From Syntrophobacterales bacterium (GTDB taxonomy: Bacteria > Desulfobacterota > Desulfobaccia > Desulfobaccales > 0-14-0-80-60-11), in NCBI GenBank assembly GCA_020060385.1, contig JAGVAH010000113.1, positions 1 to 43,485 on the forward strand: 43,485 bases of DNA, read 5' to 3'. How positions within the stretch are numbered: the first letter of the stretch is position 1; each line of letters begins with the position of its first letter. Shown here piece by piece: positions 26,386 to 35,103 of the stretch. The notes under the pieces were generated by a model that was not told where the DNA came from, ran no database searches, and saw only the letters and a list, made by a program, of their open reading frames with translations. A program made the translations under genes and the position numbers.

Positions 26386-29328
26386 CTAGCCCGACTGTTT
26401 GCGGCGGGGTCCGATCTCTGGAAACAATTGGGGCTGCCGCGTCTTCCGGCCGGAGACAGCCGGGGACTCTTCCCGGCGCTCCAGTATATCCGGGGTGAGG
26501 GCCTGCACCAAGGGAGAAAGAAGGGTGCGCCGTTTTTTCCCCCAGAGGCTCCGGGTCCGGGCCCGGGTCAGGAAGACCTGCCGGGAAGCCCGGGTGAGGC
26601 CCACGTAAAAGAGGCGGTTCTCCTCCTCCGGGTCCTGATGGCCGTCGCCTTCCGGTTCCCAGGGGAGCAGGCCCGCCTCACAGCCGGCAATAAAGACATA
26701 GGGAAATTCCAGGCCCTTGGCCCCGTGCAGGGTGAGGAGCTTCACCTTTTCCGCGGCCAGGTCCAAACCGTCCAATTCCGGACCCACACCCTCCCGGGGG
26801 AGCTGGCAGGGGATGCCCTGGGCGGTGAGGCGCCGCTCCAACTCCGGGCCCAGGGCATGGAGACGGTAGAGCACCGCCACGTCCCGGAACCCGGCCTTCT
26901 CCTCGGGGGTCCGGTGCCGCACGGCCGCGTCCTCCAGGGCAAGGTGGCTCAGGCCCCCCACCAGCCTTTCAATTTCTCTGGCAATGGCCCGGGCTTCCGC
27001 GGCCGCAGTGGCCCGCTCCAGAAGGAGCACCGGCTGCGCCCCGTCCTGATGGGTTATCAGGGGGCCGATGGCCGCCCCGGCCCTGGTCTGGACTTGGCGG
27101 GCGGCCTCCAAAACCGGGGGCGGCAGGCGATAGGTCTCCCCAAAATTGAGGGTCACCGCGTCCGGCCAATCCTGGCGGAAATGGGTGAAATACCGGGGCG
27201 AAGCCCCCCGGAAACCATAGATGGCCTGATCCGGGTCGCCGATGACCATGATCTCCGCCTCAGGCCCGGCCAGGGCTCGAAAAAAACGGTATTGGGCGGC
27301 ATTCAGGTCCTGGTATTCATCCACCAGCAAATGGCGGTAGCGCCGCCGGTAGGTTTCCTGTAGGCCCGGCTGCCGGGTGAGGAGCAGGGTGGGCCGGGCG
27401 ATCAGGTCCTCGTAGTCCCAAAGTCCCTCCCGGAGCAGTTGGGCCTCATAATCTTTGAAGGCCGCCGCCTCCGGTGCGTCACCCGCCCCCAGGTCTTCCG
27501 GGTATTTCAGGTCCTGCTTCCACTTAATGATGCAGTCGTCCAAAAGGGGGACGGAAACCTTACATTTCTTGGCAGCCAGACGGAGCATCTGGCGCCGCTG
27601 CTCTTCATCTGCCACCTCCCGGGCCGGGTCCTCCTGGGCGGTCAGGATCTGGTGGCCCAAGGCATGGAAGGTCTTGATGGTCAGGCGCTCCAGGCCCGGA
27701 AAATCCGGGAGCAAGGCTTGAATGCGGGCCTCCATCTCCCCCGCGGCCTGGCGGGTGAAGGTGAGGGCCAGAATCTCCCGGGGAGGCACGCGGCGACGGG
27801 CCAGCAAGTGGGCCAGGCGATGGGTCAGGGCCCGGGTCTTGCCGGTGCCCGGACCGGCCTGGACGATGAGGGGCTGCCCCTTATGGAGCACGGCTTGCCT
27901 TTGGGCCGGGTTCAGTCCCGCCAGCAAAGGGTCGGCCGGGGTTGCCGCAGCGGGCTCCGCCACCCGGTGACTGGGGGCCTCCTCCGCCTTTGGCGGCGGG
28001 GAGGCGGAGGCAGCAGGGCCGGGCGCGAGATCAGGGGCCGGAGGGCTCCAGAGGGCCCCTTGCCCCAAAACTTCCCGGCGTTCCTCCGGGGTGAAGAGGC
28101 GAATCTCCCCATAGACCCCGTCAAAACCCCCAGCAATGTGCACCCGGCCCTGGCGCATCTTGTCGATGCCGTAGGCCAGCAGGCTGCCCCCCTCCCGGGC
28201 CAGGTCAGGAAGGGCGGCGCGGCGCAGAATCTCCAACTCCGGCCCCAGTTTTTCCAGGAGGCGGAAATATAGTTGGTTCACCTTTTTGGTGCCGGGGTTG
28301 GCCTCCAGCACCTGGCCCAGCACCTCGGGCAGGGGAATCAGGGACTCGAAGGGCCGGGCCTGGGGCGGCGGCTCACCTATCCGCCGGTCCGCCAGGTCCA
28401 GGACCCGGTGCATCACCCCGTAGGTCAAGGGTTTGCGGCAATGGGGACATTTGCCCCCCCAGGCTGCGCTCTCTTCCGGACTGGCCCGCAGGCCGCAGGC
28501 CCGGTGGCCGTCCAGGTGGTACTTGCCTTCCTGGGGGAAAAATTCGATGGTGCCGGCAAAGCCGGCCTGGGTGCGCAAGGCCCGGGCCAGGTCCGGAAAG
28601 GCGGGGGGGACCTGGAAAATATTGGCCTCCCGGGCCAGTTTCTGGGGGGAGTGAGCGTCGGAGTTGGAGACCAGGGCAAAGCGGTCCAGGCTGCTCACCC
28701 GCCAATTCATGGCCGGATCGGAGGAAAGCCCGGTCTCCAGGGCGTAGATCTGGGAAGTATGCTCCTCAAAGCATTCTTCCAGGGAATCGAAGCCGCTCTT
28801 GGCCCCCAGCACGGAAAACCAGGGGGTCCAGATGTGCGCGGGGATCACCAAAGTTGTGGGATCGATCTCCAGGGCCAATTCCAGGATGTATTTGGCGTCC
28901 AGGCCCAGGATGGGGCGCCCGTCCGCGGTGATGTTCCCCAGTCGCCCCAGGCGGGCCGAAAACTTCTGGGCCGCTTCCAGGCTGGGAAGCAGCAGCAACA
29001 GGTGCACCTTGCGGACCTGCCCCCCCTTTTTATAGATGCAGCTCACCTCGCCGCTAATGATAAAACGCACCGCCGGCACCCCCTCCCAAAGGGGACCCTT
29101 AAGTTGCAGGGGCAGGGTCAAATCCGGCCGCAGCTCGTAAGTCCCGGGGGCCACCGGCGCCAACTTGGCGGCCAACTCCTTCAGCCACTCCGGGTGGGTG
29201 CAATCCCCGGTGCCCACCACCTGCACCCCTTTATAACGGCCCCAGAGATCCAGGTGCTCCAGGTCCGCGGCTTTCCCGGTGGCGATGGAAAAGCGGGAAT
29301 GGAGATGCAGGTCGGCGATCACTTCCAT
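26386..29328 (-). CDS. Endonuclease Q - UvrD-family helicase fusion protein
   Basis: A 980-residue fusion. Residues 1 to about 426 are endonuclease Q, a PHP-domain enzyme that cuts DNA 5' of deaminated bases, notably hypoxanthine and uracil. H8 and H10 are in DLHLHSRFS, followed by GTGDCTHPEW (42-45 core), VIPAHIWTPWFSVLGAKSGF (H164), NSDAHSP (D224, H226) and a zinc ribbon (C278, C294, C297 in CPHC). A Pro/Ala-rich linker spans about 427-466. The helicase shows Walker A AGPGTGKT (491-498), DEYQD (670-674), IGDPDQAIYGFRG (696-708), LLTLHGAKGLEF (864-875) and YVGLTRAS (908-915). The usual 2B subdomain between motifs IV and V is reduced to some 20 residues. A function in repair of deaminated DNA, nicking then unwinding, is inferred. 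Start ATG 29328. Confidence 0.9.
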   Translation of the reverse strand: MEVIADLHLHSRFSIATGKAADLEHLDLWGRYKGVQVVGTGDCTHPEWLKELAAKLAPVAPGTYELRPDLTLPLQLKGPLWEGVPAVRFIISGEVSCIYKKGGQVRKVHLLLLLPSLEAAQKFSARLGRLGNITADGRPILGLDAKYILELALEIDPTTLVIPAHIWTPWFSVLGAKSGFDSLEECFEEHTSQIYALETGLSSDPAMNWRVSSLDRFALVSNSDAHSPQKLAREANIFQVPPAFPDLARALRTQAGFAGTIEFFPQEGKYHLDGHRACGLRASPEESAAWGGKCPHCRKPLTYGVMHRVLDLADRRIGEPPPQARPFESLIPLPEVLGQVLEANPGTKKVNQLYFRLLEKLGPELEILRRAALPDLAREGGSLLAYGIDKMRQGRVHIAGGFDGVYGEIRLFTPEERREVLGQGALWSPPAPDLAPGPAASASPPPKAEEAPSHRVAEPAAATPADPLLAGLNPAQRQAVLHKGQPLIVQAGPGTGKTRALTHRLAHLLARRRVPPREILALTFTRQAAGEMEARIQALLPDFPGLERLTIKTFHALGHQILTAQEDPAREVADEEQRRQMLRLAAKKCKVSVPLLDDCIIKWKQDLKYPEDLGAGDAPEAAAFKDYEAQLLREGLWDYEDLIARPTLLLTRQPGLQETYRRRYRHLLVDEYQDLNAAQYRFFRALAGPEAEIMVIGDPDQAIYGFRGASPRYFTHFRQDWPDAVTLNFGETYRLPPPVLEAARQVQTRAGAAIGPLITHQDGAQPVLLLERATAAAEARAIAREIERLVGGLSHLALEDAAVRHRTPEEKAGFRDVAVLYRLHALGPELERRLTAQGIPCQLPREGVGPELDGLDLAAEKVKLLTLHGAKGLEFPYVFIAGCEAGLLPWEPEGDGHQDPEEENRLFYVGLTRASRQVFLTRARTRSLWGKKRRTLLSPLVQALTPDILERREESPAVSGRKTRQPQLFPEIGPRRKQSG

Positions 29329-29698
29329 GGGTTGTCAACTTATCACAAAAGGCGGGGGGATGCCAGAATCGCGACCCCTGGTGAAATTCCCCGGGCCCCC
29401 TGGACGGTGAGAAAATGATGCTTACTTATAAATCAAGCCATCTTCCAGGAGTAAACCTTAAAGCCCTGGGCGGGGGAGGGCGGCAGGCCTGGGAAGGGAA
29501 GAAATTCCCCGGGGTTCCCCAAGAAGGGGATGAGGGAGGATGGTCGTCCTGGGCCACCTTAGCGCCCCATAACCGGTTTGGCGGCGGTGTCCCCCACTTC
29601 TAAGGATGAAGCCCGGGAGTCAAATAATAGACAAAAACCCCGCGGCCAGGTCCCCTGCTGGCGGGGCGCTAATGAAAAGATTCACAAGCCGCAGGCAT
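29329..29698. other. Intergenic region with a second terminator-like hairpin
   Basis: About 370 nt upstream of the endonuclease Q-helicase gene and downstream of fmdB. Apart from the hairpin at 29633-29666, no gene, operator or repeat is recognised. Confidence 0.5.
29633..29666 (-). terminator. Second terminator-like hairpin behind fmdB
   Basis: On the minus strand CCCCGCCAG pairs with CTGG and GCGGGG (imperfect, with a small bulge), then TTTTT. It stands 33 nt beyond the main fmdB terminator and could act as a backup. Confidence 0.5.
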
Positions 29699-29728
29699 AA
29701 AAAAGCCCCCACTTCCCAGGGGGGCTTT
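29699..29728 (-). terminator. Intrinsic terminator of the FmdB-like gene
   Basis: Minus strand: AAAGCCCCC, loop of about 9 nt, GGGGGCTTT, then six T (A-run at 29699-29704 on the plus strand). It lies 18 nt beyond the stop codon of the zinc-ribbon gene. Confidence 0.88.
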
Positions 29729-29745
29729 CCCAATGCATTTGCGGT

Positions 29746-29931
29746 TTATAATGACGCCTTGGCAGGCCAGGCCGGTGGTGATTCTTTCTCAAAATACGGC
29801 TTAAAGACATCTTCATCCAGGCGGAGCATCAGACTGCCGCACTGGGTGCAGAGAGCCGTATGGTCATCCAAACCGGCCACCCTTTGGTCCCGACTTCTAC
29901 AGTCGACGCATTGATAATCGTAGATCGGCAT
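29746..29931 (-). CDS. FmdB-family zinc-ribbon protein
   Basis: Small protein of 61 residues beginning MPIYDYQCVDCRSRDQ, the signature opening of the FmdB/CxxC_CXXC_SSSS family. The cysteine pairs C8-x2-C11 and the later CTQCG form a zinc ribbon. The second half is a short acidic, aromatic tail. The family is widespread and thought to be regulatory, but no defined role is known. RBS GGGGGAG precedes ATG 29931, and a strong terminator follows. It is divergent from pyruvate kinase across a 245-nt gap. Confidence 0.88.
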   Translation of the reverse strand: MPIYDYQCVDCRSRDQRVAGLDDHTALCTQCGSLMLRLDEDVFKPYFEKESPPAWPAKASL

Positions 29932-30175
29932 AAACTCTCCCCCTTTGCTATGCCTTTTAAAATAGCAATAATCATGCCCAATATTAGAGTCAAGGGGGGC
30001 AAATATTTTTTTGTAGATATTTTAGGCAAATAGCGTCACAATGAGATTCATCTGACTGCTGCTAAAGACCGCAGAGGTGTGGGGGTTAATTGACATGTGT
30101 TACTTTTTGCATCATGGACGTTGGTATATTCACCCCATTATCCGGGAATCCCGGTCAGTCTACTAAGGAGGCTAA

Positions 30176-31606
30176 GTGTCTGTTTTAAAACATAAAAGAC
30201 GCACAAAAATCGTCTGCACCCTGGGGCCGTCTTGCCGGGGCGAGGTCCTTCTGAGATTGATCAAGGCCGGGATGAACGTGGCCCGCCTCAACTTCTCCCA
30301 CGGCACCCTGGAGGAACACGAGGCCTGGATTCGCCAAGTCCGGGAGGCCGCGGCCGCAGTGGATCATCCGGTGGCCATTCTCCAGGACCTGGCCGGGCCC
30401 AAGTTGCGTGTCGGCCTCTTTACTGAGGGACAGGTGACGCTGCAAGCAGGGCAATCCTTCACCTTGAGCACCACCATCCAGAGGGGCGACGCCTCCGGGG
30501 TAGGGGTGGGTTTCCCGGAAATGATCACCGAGATCCCCCCGGGGGCCCGGGTCCTCCTGGCCGATGGGCAGATCGAGCTGCGGGTGGAGAGCAAATCCGC
30601 AGACGCCCTCCTGTGCCGGGTTTTAGGGGGTGGGGTATTACGTTCCCATGCGGGGGTTAATTTCCCCTCCCATTCCCTGTCAATCCCTGCCCTTACTGCC
30701 AAGGATAGGGAGGACCTCCGCTTTGGTGTAAAGATGGGGGTGGATTACGTGGCCCTCTCCTTTGTACGTTCTCCCCTGGACCTGCTGGAGGCCCGGGACC
30801 TGATTCGCTCCCTGGGCGCCCACCTTCCCATTATTGCCAAGATCGAAAGACATGAAGCCCTGGAGCACCTGGACGGCATCCTGAAGGCGGCCGACGGTCT
30901 GATGGTGGCCCGGGGGGATCTGGGGCTGGAGGTTCCCCTGGAACGGGTGCCGGTGCTCCAAAAAGAGCTCATCGCCGCGGCCAACCACGCGGCCAAGCCG
31001 GTGATCACCGCCACCCAGATGTTGTTGTCCATGGTGACCCATGCCCGTCCCAGCCGGGCCGAGGCCACGGACGTGGCTAACGCCATCCTGGACGGCACCG
31101 ACGCGGTGATGCTCTCGGAGGAGACGGCCACGGGCCAATATCCGGTGGACGCGGTCAATTTCCTGGATCAGGTGAGCCTGGTCACGGAGGCCCACTTCCC
31201 TTACGTGCAGTGGCTCCGGGAGCGGGCCTTCCGCAGCCGTCAGGACATCTCCGAGGCCATCAGCTACGCGGCCTGCGAAATGGCCCTGGACCTGGAGCCG
31301 GGGGCCATTCTCACCAGTACGGACCAGGGGGGCACCGCCCGCCTGATCAGCCGCTTTCGGCCCCGCACTCCCATCATTGCCGTCACCCCCCAGCCGGAGA
31401 CCTGGCGCCGCCTCAGTCTGGTATGGGGGGTTTTTCCACTCTTGACTCCTCAAATTGAGAATACCGATCACATGCTGCAGGTGGTGAAAGAGGAGGCCCT
31501 GAAGGCCGGCTGGCTCAAACCCGGAGAGCGGGTGGTAATCACCGCCGGCACCCCCATCGGCACCCAGGGCAGCACCAATCTCATCAAGGCGGACATTATC
31601 AATTAG
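30176..31606 (+). CDS. pyk: Pyruvate kinase
   Basis: Last enzyme of glycolysis, transferring phosphate from phosphoenolpyruvate to ADP. Its 476 residues match the usual length. RRTKIVCTLGPSCRG and MNVARLNFSHG open the TIM barrel. The active-site signature is IIAKIERHEALEHLDGI with the catalytic lysine, then GLMVARGDLGLEVPLE. The MLxSM motif near NHAAKPVITATQ reads MLLSM, with Leu where Glu is more usual. The B domain and the C-terminal regulatory domain are both present. The start is GTG 30176, chosen because AAGGAGG (30165-30171) stands 4 nt before it. It is flanked by its own leader and is followed by a separate gene. Confidence 0.95.
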   Translation: MSVLKHKRRTKIVCTLGPSCRGEVLLRLIKAGMNVARLNFSHGTLEEHEAWIRQVREAAAAVDHPVAILQDLAGPKLRVGLFTEGQVTLQAGQSFTLSTTIQRGDASGVGVGFPEMITEIPPGARVLLADGQIELRVESKSADALLCRVLGGGVLRSHAGVNFPSHSLSIPALTAKDREDLRFGVKMGVDYVALSFVRSPLDLLEARDLIRSLGAHLPIIAKIERHEALEHLDGILKAADGLMVARGDLGLEVPLERVPVLQKELIAAANHAAKPVITATQMLLSMVTHARPSRAEATDVANAILDGTDAVMLSEETATGQYPVDAVNFLDQVSLVTEAHFPYVQWLRERAFRSRQDISEAISYAACEMALDLEPGAILTSTDQGGTARLISRFRPRTPIIAVTPQPETWRRLSLVWGVFPLLTPQIENTDHMLQVVKEEALKAGWLKPGERVVITAGTPIGTQGSTNLIKADIIN

Positions 31607-31724
31607 AGAAAGTTTTCGGTTTTCGAATGCCTGTTTTTTAGGAAATGATAATAAAGACAGTTAAAGCCGGGGACAGGGAGCGGCCGGGAGAAACTCGGTA
31701 ACAATGTAAAATATGGACAATTAA

Positions 31725-31749
31725 CCAGACAAAAATGAAAAAAGTCTGG
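31725..31749 (+). promoter_or_regulatory. Small hairpin ahead of the branching-enzyme RBS
   Basis: CCAGAC (31725-31730) and GTCTGG (31744-31749) can pair around an A-rich loop, 6 nt before the GGAGG of the next gene. A TAAAAT box lies upstream at about 31707. A regulatory role is only a possibility. Confidence 0.3.
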
Positions 31750-31765
31750 CCCCTCGGAGGAGATA

Positions 31766-33502
31766 ATGCCTGAAAATTGGGGATTTTTTACTTTCGTGCT
31801 CCATTCCCATCTGCCCTATGTTATCGGTCACGGCCGCTGGCCCCACGGCATGGACTGGCTCAACGAAGCCGCCGCGGAATCCTATATCCCTCTGCTCCAG
31901 GTCTTTAACCGTCTGGCCGGGGCAGGGGGACCCTCCGGGGTGACCCTGGGCGTCACTCCCATCCTGGCGGAGATGCTGGCCTCCGATGCCTTCCGGGTGG
32001 AGTTCAAGGATTACCTGGATAACAAGGTGGACGCGGCCCGGGAAGACCTGGCCGCGTTCCAGCGGCTGGGGGAGAAGCATTTCGCCTCCGTGGCCCAGAT
32101 GTGGGAGACCCATTACGGGGAATTGAAACGGGTCTTTTGCGAAGACTTTAAGGAAGACCTCCTGGGGGTCTGCCGGCGGCTGATGGATCAAGGCCATCTG
32201 GAAGTGATCACCTCCGCGGCCACCCACGGCTATTTGCCCCTCTTGGGACGGGACACCGCGGTCCAGGCCCAGGTGAAACAAGGGGTGGCCGCCTACCGGC
32301 GCCACTTCGGCCGGGAGCCCCGGGGTTTCTGGCTGCCGGAATGCGCCTACCGGCCCCGCTACGAATGGTTGCCCCCCCTGCCGGGGATCACCACCGAGCC
32401 GGTGCTGCGCAAGGGAGTGGAGGAGTTTCTCTCGGAAAACGGCCTCCGCTATTTCCTCATCGATTCCCACCTCCTCAAGGGGGGGAAGGCCATCGGCGTG
32501 TACAAGGACCGCTTTGAGGCCCTGGAGCGTCTCTGGGAGCGGTTCGCGGCCCAATACCAGGAACGGCCGGAAGACCAGGAAAAGTCCCCTTACCTCCCCT
32601 ACCTGGTGAGTTCCGTCCCGGACCCCAAACAACCGGAAGCCATCTTCACCCGGGACCCCAAGACCGGTCTTCAGGTCTGGAGCGGCGAATGGGGTTACCC
32701 CGGAGACGGCAATTACCTGGATTTTCATAAGAAACGGTTCCCCGGCGGCCTGCGTTACTGGCGGGTGACCAGCGCCAAGGCCGATCTGGCGGACAAAGGC
32801 CCCTACCATCCGGAATGGGTCACGGGCCGCATCCACGAACAGGCCGATCACTTTGTCTCCCTGATCCACGACCTCCTGGGGGAATTCCGGGCCATCCATA
32901 ATCAGCCCGGCATTATCGTTTCTCCCTACGACACCGAGCTTTTCGGCCACTGGTGGTTCGAAGGCCCGGAATGGCTCTACCAGGTCTTGATACGGCTGCA
33001 AAAAAGCAACCGGGTGCGCCTGACCTCCGCGGGCAGCTTCCTGGAAGAGGCCGCGCCCCAGGCCATCATCTCCCTGCCGGAAGGCTCCTGGGGGGAGGGC
33101 GGCTATCACTGGATCTGGCTCAATGAGATGAATGACTGGACCTGGCGCCACATCTACCCCGCGGAGCAGGAGATGGAAGAGCTGGCCCAGAAGTGGGCCG
33201 ACGACCCTGACCCCCGGCTGCAGGATCTGTTAAGGCAATGCGGCCGCAGCCTCTTTCTCCTGGAGGCCTCGGACTGGCAGTTTCTCATCAGCACCTTCGC
33301 GGCCAGGGATTATGCGGAGTTGCGGCTGGTGATGCATCATGACGATTTCCGGCGCCTGGCGGCCATGACCCGGCAGTATGCTGGGGACCGGGACCTGTCC
33401 CCGGAAGATTGGAACTTCCTGCAACTCTGCCGGGAGCGGGACGCCGTTTTCCCGGATATCGACCCCCAGTGGTGGGCCAAGCTGCAATATCCCCCGGAGT
33501 AA
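31766..33502 (+). CDS. GH57 1,4-alpha-glucan branching enzyme
   Basis: Glycoside hydrolase of family 57, of the subgroup that makes alpha-1,6 branches in glycogen (Thermus/Thermococcus type). At the N-terminus, FFTFVLHSHLPYVIGHGRWPHG holds the family's conserved His. The catalytic nucleophile is E192 in GFWLPECAYRP and the acid/base is D389 in SPYDTELFGHWWFEG. The C-terminal helical region characteristic of the branching subgroup follows (WGEGGYHWIWLNEMNDWTW, LLEASDWQFLI). 578 residues. The start ATG 31766 has GGAGG 5 nt upstream. It stands alone after pyk; no other glycogen gene is in the window. Confidence 0.93.
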   Translation: MPENWGFFTFVLHSHLPYVIGHGRWPHGMDWLNEAAAESYIPLLQVFNRLAGAGGPSGVTLGVTPILAEMLASDAFRVEFKDYLDNKVDAAREDLAAFQRLGEKHFASVAQMWETHYGELKRVFCEDFKEDLLGVCRRLMDQGHLEVITSAATHGYLPLLGRDTAVQAQVKQGVAAYRRHFGREPRGFWLPECAYRPRYEWLPPLPGITTEPVLRKGVEEFLSENGLRYFLIDSHLLKGGKAIGVYKDRFEALERLWERFAAQYQERPEDQEKSPYLPYLVSSVPDPKQPEAIFTRDPKTGLQVWSGEWGYPGDGNYLDFHKKRFPGGLRYWRVTSAKADLADKGPYHPEWVTGRIHEQADHFVSLIHDLLGEFRAIHNQPGIIVSPYDTELFGHWWFEGPEWLYQVLIRLQKSNRVRLTSAGSFLEEAAPQAIISLPEGSWGEGGYHWIWLNEMNDWTWRHIYPAEQEMEELAQKWADDPDPRLQDLLRQCGRSLFLLEASDWQFLISTFAARDYAELRLVMHHDDFRRLAAMTRQYAGDRDLSPEDWNFLQLCRERDAVFPDIDPQWWAKLQYPPE

Positions 33503-33503
33503 A

Positions 33504-33534
33504 AGTTCAAAGTGCCAGGTTCAAAGTTCAAAGT
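33504..33534 (+). repeat. Heptanucleotide tandem repeat after the GH57 gene
   Basis: Four 7-bp units of AGTTCAA type (the second and third degenerate) follow the stop codon directly. The period equals that of the repeat at 1306-1333 although the unit differs. Confidence 0.6.
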
Positions 33535-33621
33535 ATGATAGCCGCAGGCTTCCGCCGGCGCTGCCCCCCGGTTGAAAATACTTTTTTACTGTCCGAAAAA
33601 TTAATAAACCAACAGTGACTC

Positions 33622-33679
33622 GGTGGGGCGGCCGTCCCTGGCCGCTTGACGCATGGCGGGCACGGAGGCCCGCCCCACC
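33622..33679. repeat. REP pair (inverted)
   Basis: Left unit (33622-33645, plus): GGTGGG then GCGGCC, loop GTCCCT, GGCCGC. Right unit (33655-33679, minus) is almost identical to the right unit of the pair at 1222-1283. The two stand head to head across a 9-nt spacer. Confidence 0.7.
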
Positions 33680-33737
33680 CTTTTCAGGCTTTATGGGTGG
33701 GCCAATGGCCCATGAGCAACTGCCCTGAATGCACATT

Positions 33738-33759
33738 GCACAGGCTGGAAAGCCTGTGC
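33738..33759 (-). repeat. Single REP hairpin
   Basis: GCACAGGCT, loop GGAA, AGCCTGTGC: perfect 9-bp stem of the same family as 5779-5804 and 5868-5894. The GGTG box is replaced by AAGC on its outer side, so it may be inactive. Confidence 0.6.
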
Positions 33760-33997
33760 AAGCAGCACTTTCAGAGCAGGGAGCATTGATTTCTGAAGAG
33801 GTGACGCCTACCGTGGGTTTTTTGCCACCAAAGCTAAACGATTGTGGCTTTTTTGCCACAAACAAGAAAGGGCGGGCTTGCCTCTCAAGCCCTCTGGAGT
33901 TTCGGATTTTCCGCGTTTCTTCAGGCCGTTAACCCTCAACTGCGCCCCAGGATTGTATTTGCCGGCCCCTGGTATAGGGATTGCACCCTAAGAGGTC

Positions 33998-34915
33998 ATG
34001 TTCTGGCAAAAGACCCTGGCGCGTCCATTAAAATTTGCCGGCATCGGCCTCCACGGGGGCCGGCCGGTAGCAGTGACCATGCATCCGGCCCAGGCTAATC
34101 AGGGGCTGCGGTTCATACGCACCGATCTTCCCGGACGCCCCCAGATCCTGGCCCATTACTCCCGGGTGGTGGATACCACCCGGGCCACTACCTTGGGGGA
34201 GGGAGACTGCACCCTGTCCACGGTGGAACACCTCCTGGCCGCCTTGCGGGGGCTGGGGGTGGACAACGCCCTGATCCACGTGGCAGGCCCCGAACTCCCC
34301 ATCATGGACGGCAGCGCTGCCCCCTTTGCCCGGCTCCTGACGGAGACGGGTCTCCGCTCCCTGCCCTGGCCCCGGCCCCATCTCCTGATTGAGAGGCCCG
34401 TGGAGCTGCGGGTAGGAGACCAATGCATGCGGGTGAGCCCTGGAGACCCCCGCATCACTTATACCATTGACTTTCCTCATCCTTTAATCCGCCGCCAGCG
34501 CTTTACCGTCCCCATGAAACCCGGAGCCTTCCGCCGGGAGATCGCTCCGGCCCGCACCTTCGGCTTTTTAAAAGAGGTGGAGTACCTCAAGGCCCACGGC
34601 CTGGCCCTGGGAGGGTCCCTGGACAACGCCGTGGTCCTGGACGACACCAGGGTCTTAAATGCCGGAGGCCTGAGATTTCCAGAGGAGTGCGTGCGCCACA
34701 AGATTCTGGACGCGGTGGGGGACCTGGCCCTCCTGGGCCTCCCCCTGCTGGGACGCCTGGAGGTGACCCGGGGCAGCCACGCCCTGCACCTCCGCTTCTT
34801 GGAGGCCCTGGTGGCCCGGGAAGACGCCTGGCGCCTCTGGGTGCCTTCCGCCCGGGAGAGGTACGCCCAGCCCCACTGGGCCGCCGCGCCCCTTTGGGAG
34901 GGCGTGCCGGCTTAA
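33998..34915 (+). CDS. lpxC: LpxC, UDP-3-O-acyl-N-acetylglucosamine deacetylase
   Basis: Zinc amidase that commits UDP-3-O-acyl-GlcNAc to lipid A synthesis in the cytoplasm. 305 residues, normal. GIGLHGGRPV opens domain I. The zinc ligands are H78 (STVEHLLAAL), H234 and D238 (CVRHKILDAVGDLALLG), and the catalytic His is H261 (SHALH). The SLDNAVVLDD loop is present. AGAGG precedes ATG 33998. A strong terminator follows 36 nt after the stop, so it is transcribed as a single gene, apart from other lipid A genes. Its presence shows a lipid-A-bearing outer membrane. Confidence 0.95.
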   Translation: MFWQKTLARPLKFAGIGLHGGRPVAVTMHPAQANQGLRFIRTDLPGRPQILAHYSRVVDTTRATTLGEGDCTLSTVEHLLAALRGLGVDNALIHVAGPELPIMDGSAAPFARLLTETGLRSLPWPRPHLLIERPVELRVGDQCMRVSPGDPRITYTIDFPHPLIRRQRFTVPMKPGAFRREIAPARTFGFLKEVEYLKAHGLALGGSLDNAVVLDDTRVLNAGGLRFPEECVRHKILDAVGDLALLGLPLLGRLEVTRGSHALHLRFLEALVAREDAWRLWVPSARERYAQPHWAAAPLWEGVPA

Positions 34916-34950
34916 CAGTCGGTTTTCGGGCTGCAGTTTTCATTTGCCAT

Positions 34951-34984
34951 AGGGCAGGTCAATTGCTTGACCTGCCCTTTTTTT
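34951..34984 (+). terminator. Intrinsic terminator of lpxC
   Basis: AGGGCAGGTCAA (34951-34962), loop TTGC, TTGACCTGCCCT (34967-34978), then a run of seven T. Twelve perfect pairs. Confidence 0.95.
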
Positions 34985-34990
34985 AATGCC

Positions 34991-35017
34991 TCGACAGGCC
35001 GGTCTTGGTGCTACAAT
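34991..35017 (+). promoter_or_regulatory. Promoter with extended -10 (copy A)
   Basis: TCGACA (34991-34996), 15-nt spacer, TACAAT (35012-35017) preceded by TGC. The same layout, CCTCGACAGG to GTGCTACAATC, recurs at 35376-35403. An ATG (35024) begins 6 nt after the -10; it opens a 39-codon frame overlapping the next gene. Confidence 0.65.
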
Positions 35018-35103
35018 CGGAGTATGCGCCTGGTGCTCAACCTAATCATTTTGCCATCTTTCTTCATAATCTTCCAAAGGTTGGGCTTCAGGGAGGAAAA
35101 GAT

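Larger units (their letters stand above)
33503..33997. other. Repeat-rich intergenic region before lpxC
   Basis: About 495 nt with no credible gene. It holds a heptanucleotide repeat (33504-33534), a REP pair (33622-33679), a single REP (33738-33759), and a hairpin TTGTGGC/GCCACAA around a T6 loop (33842-33861). The apparent frame on the minus strand runs over the REPs and is an artefact. Confidence 0.7.

Noticed and set aside
30090-30128. TTGACA and TATATT as a pyk promoter
   Set aside because: The hexamers are 29 nt apart, too far for a sigma-70 promoter.
33521-33865. Minus-strand frame of 114 codons
   Set aside because: It runs across REP hairpins and the heptamer repeat; its GFPAC-type peptides are translations of REP sequence.
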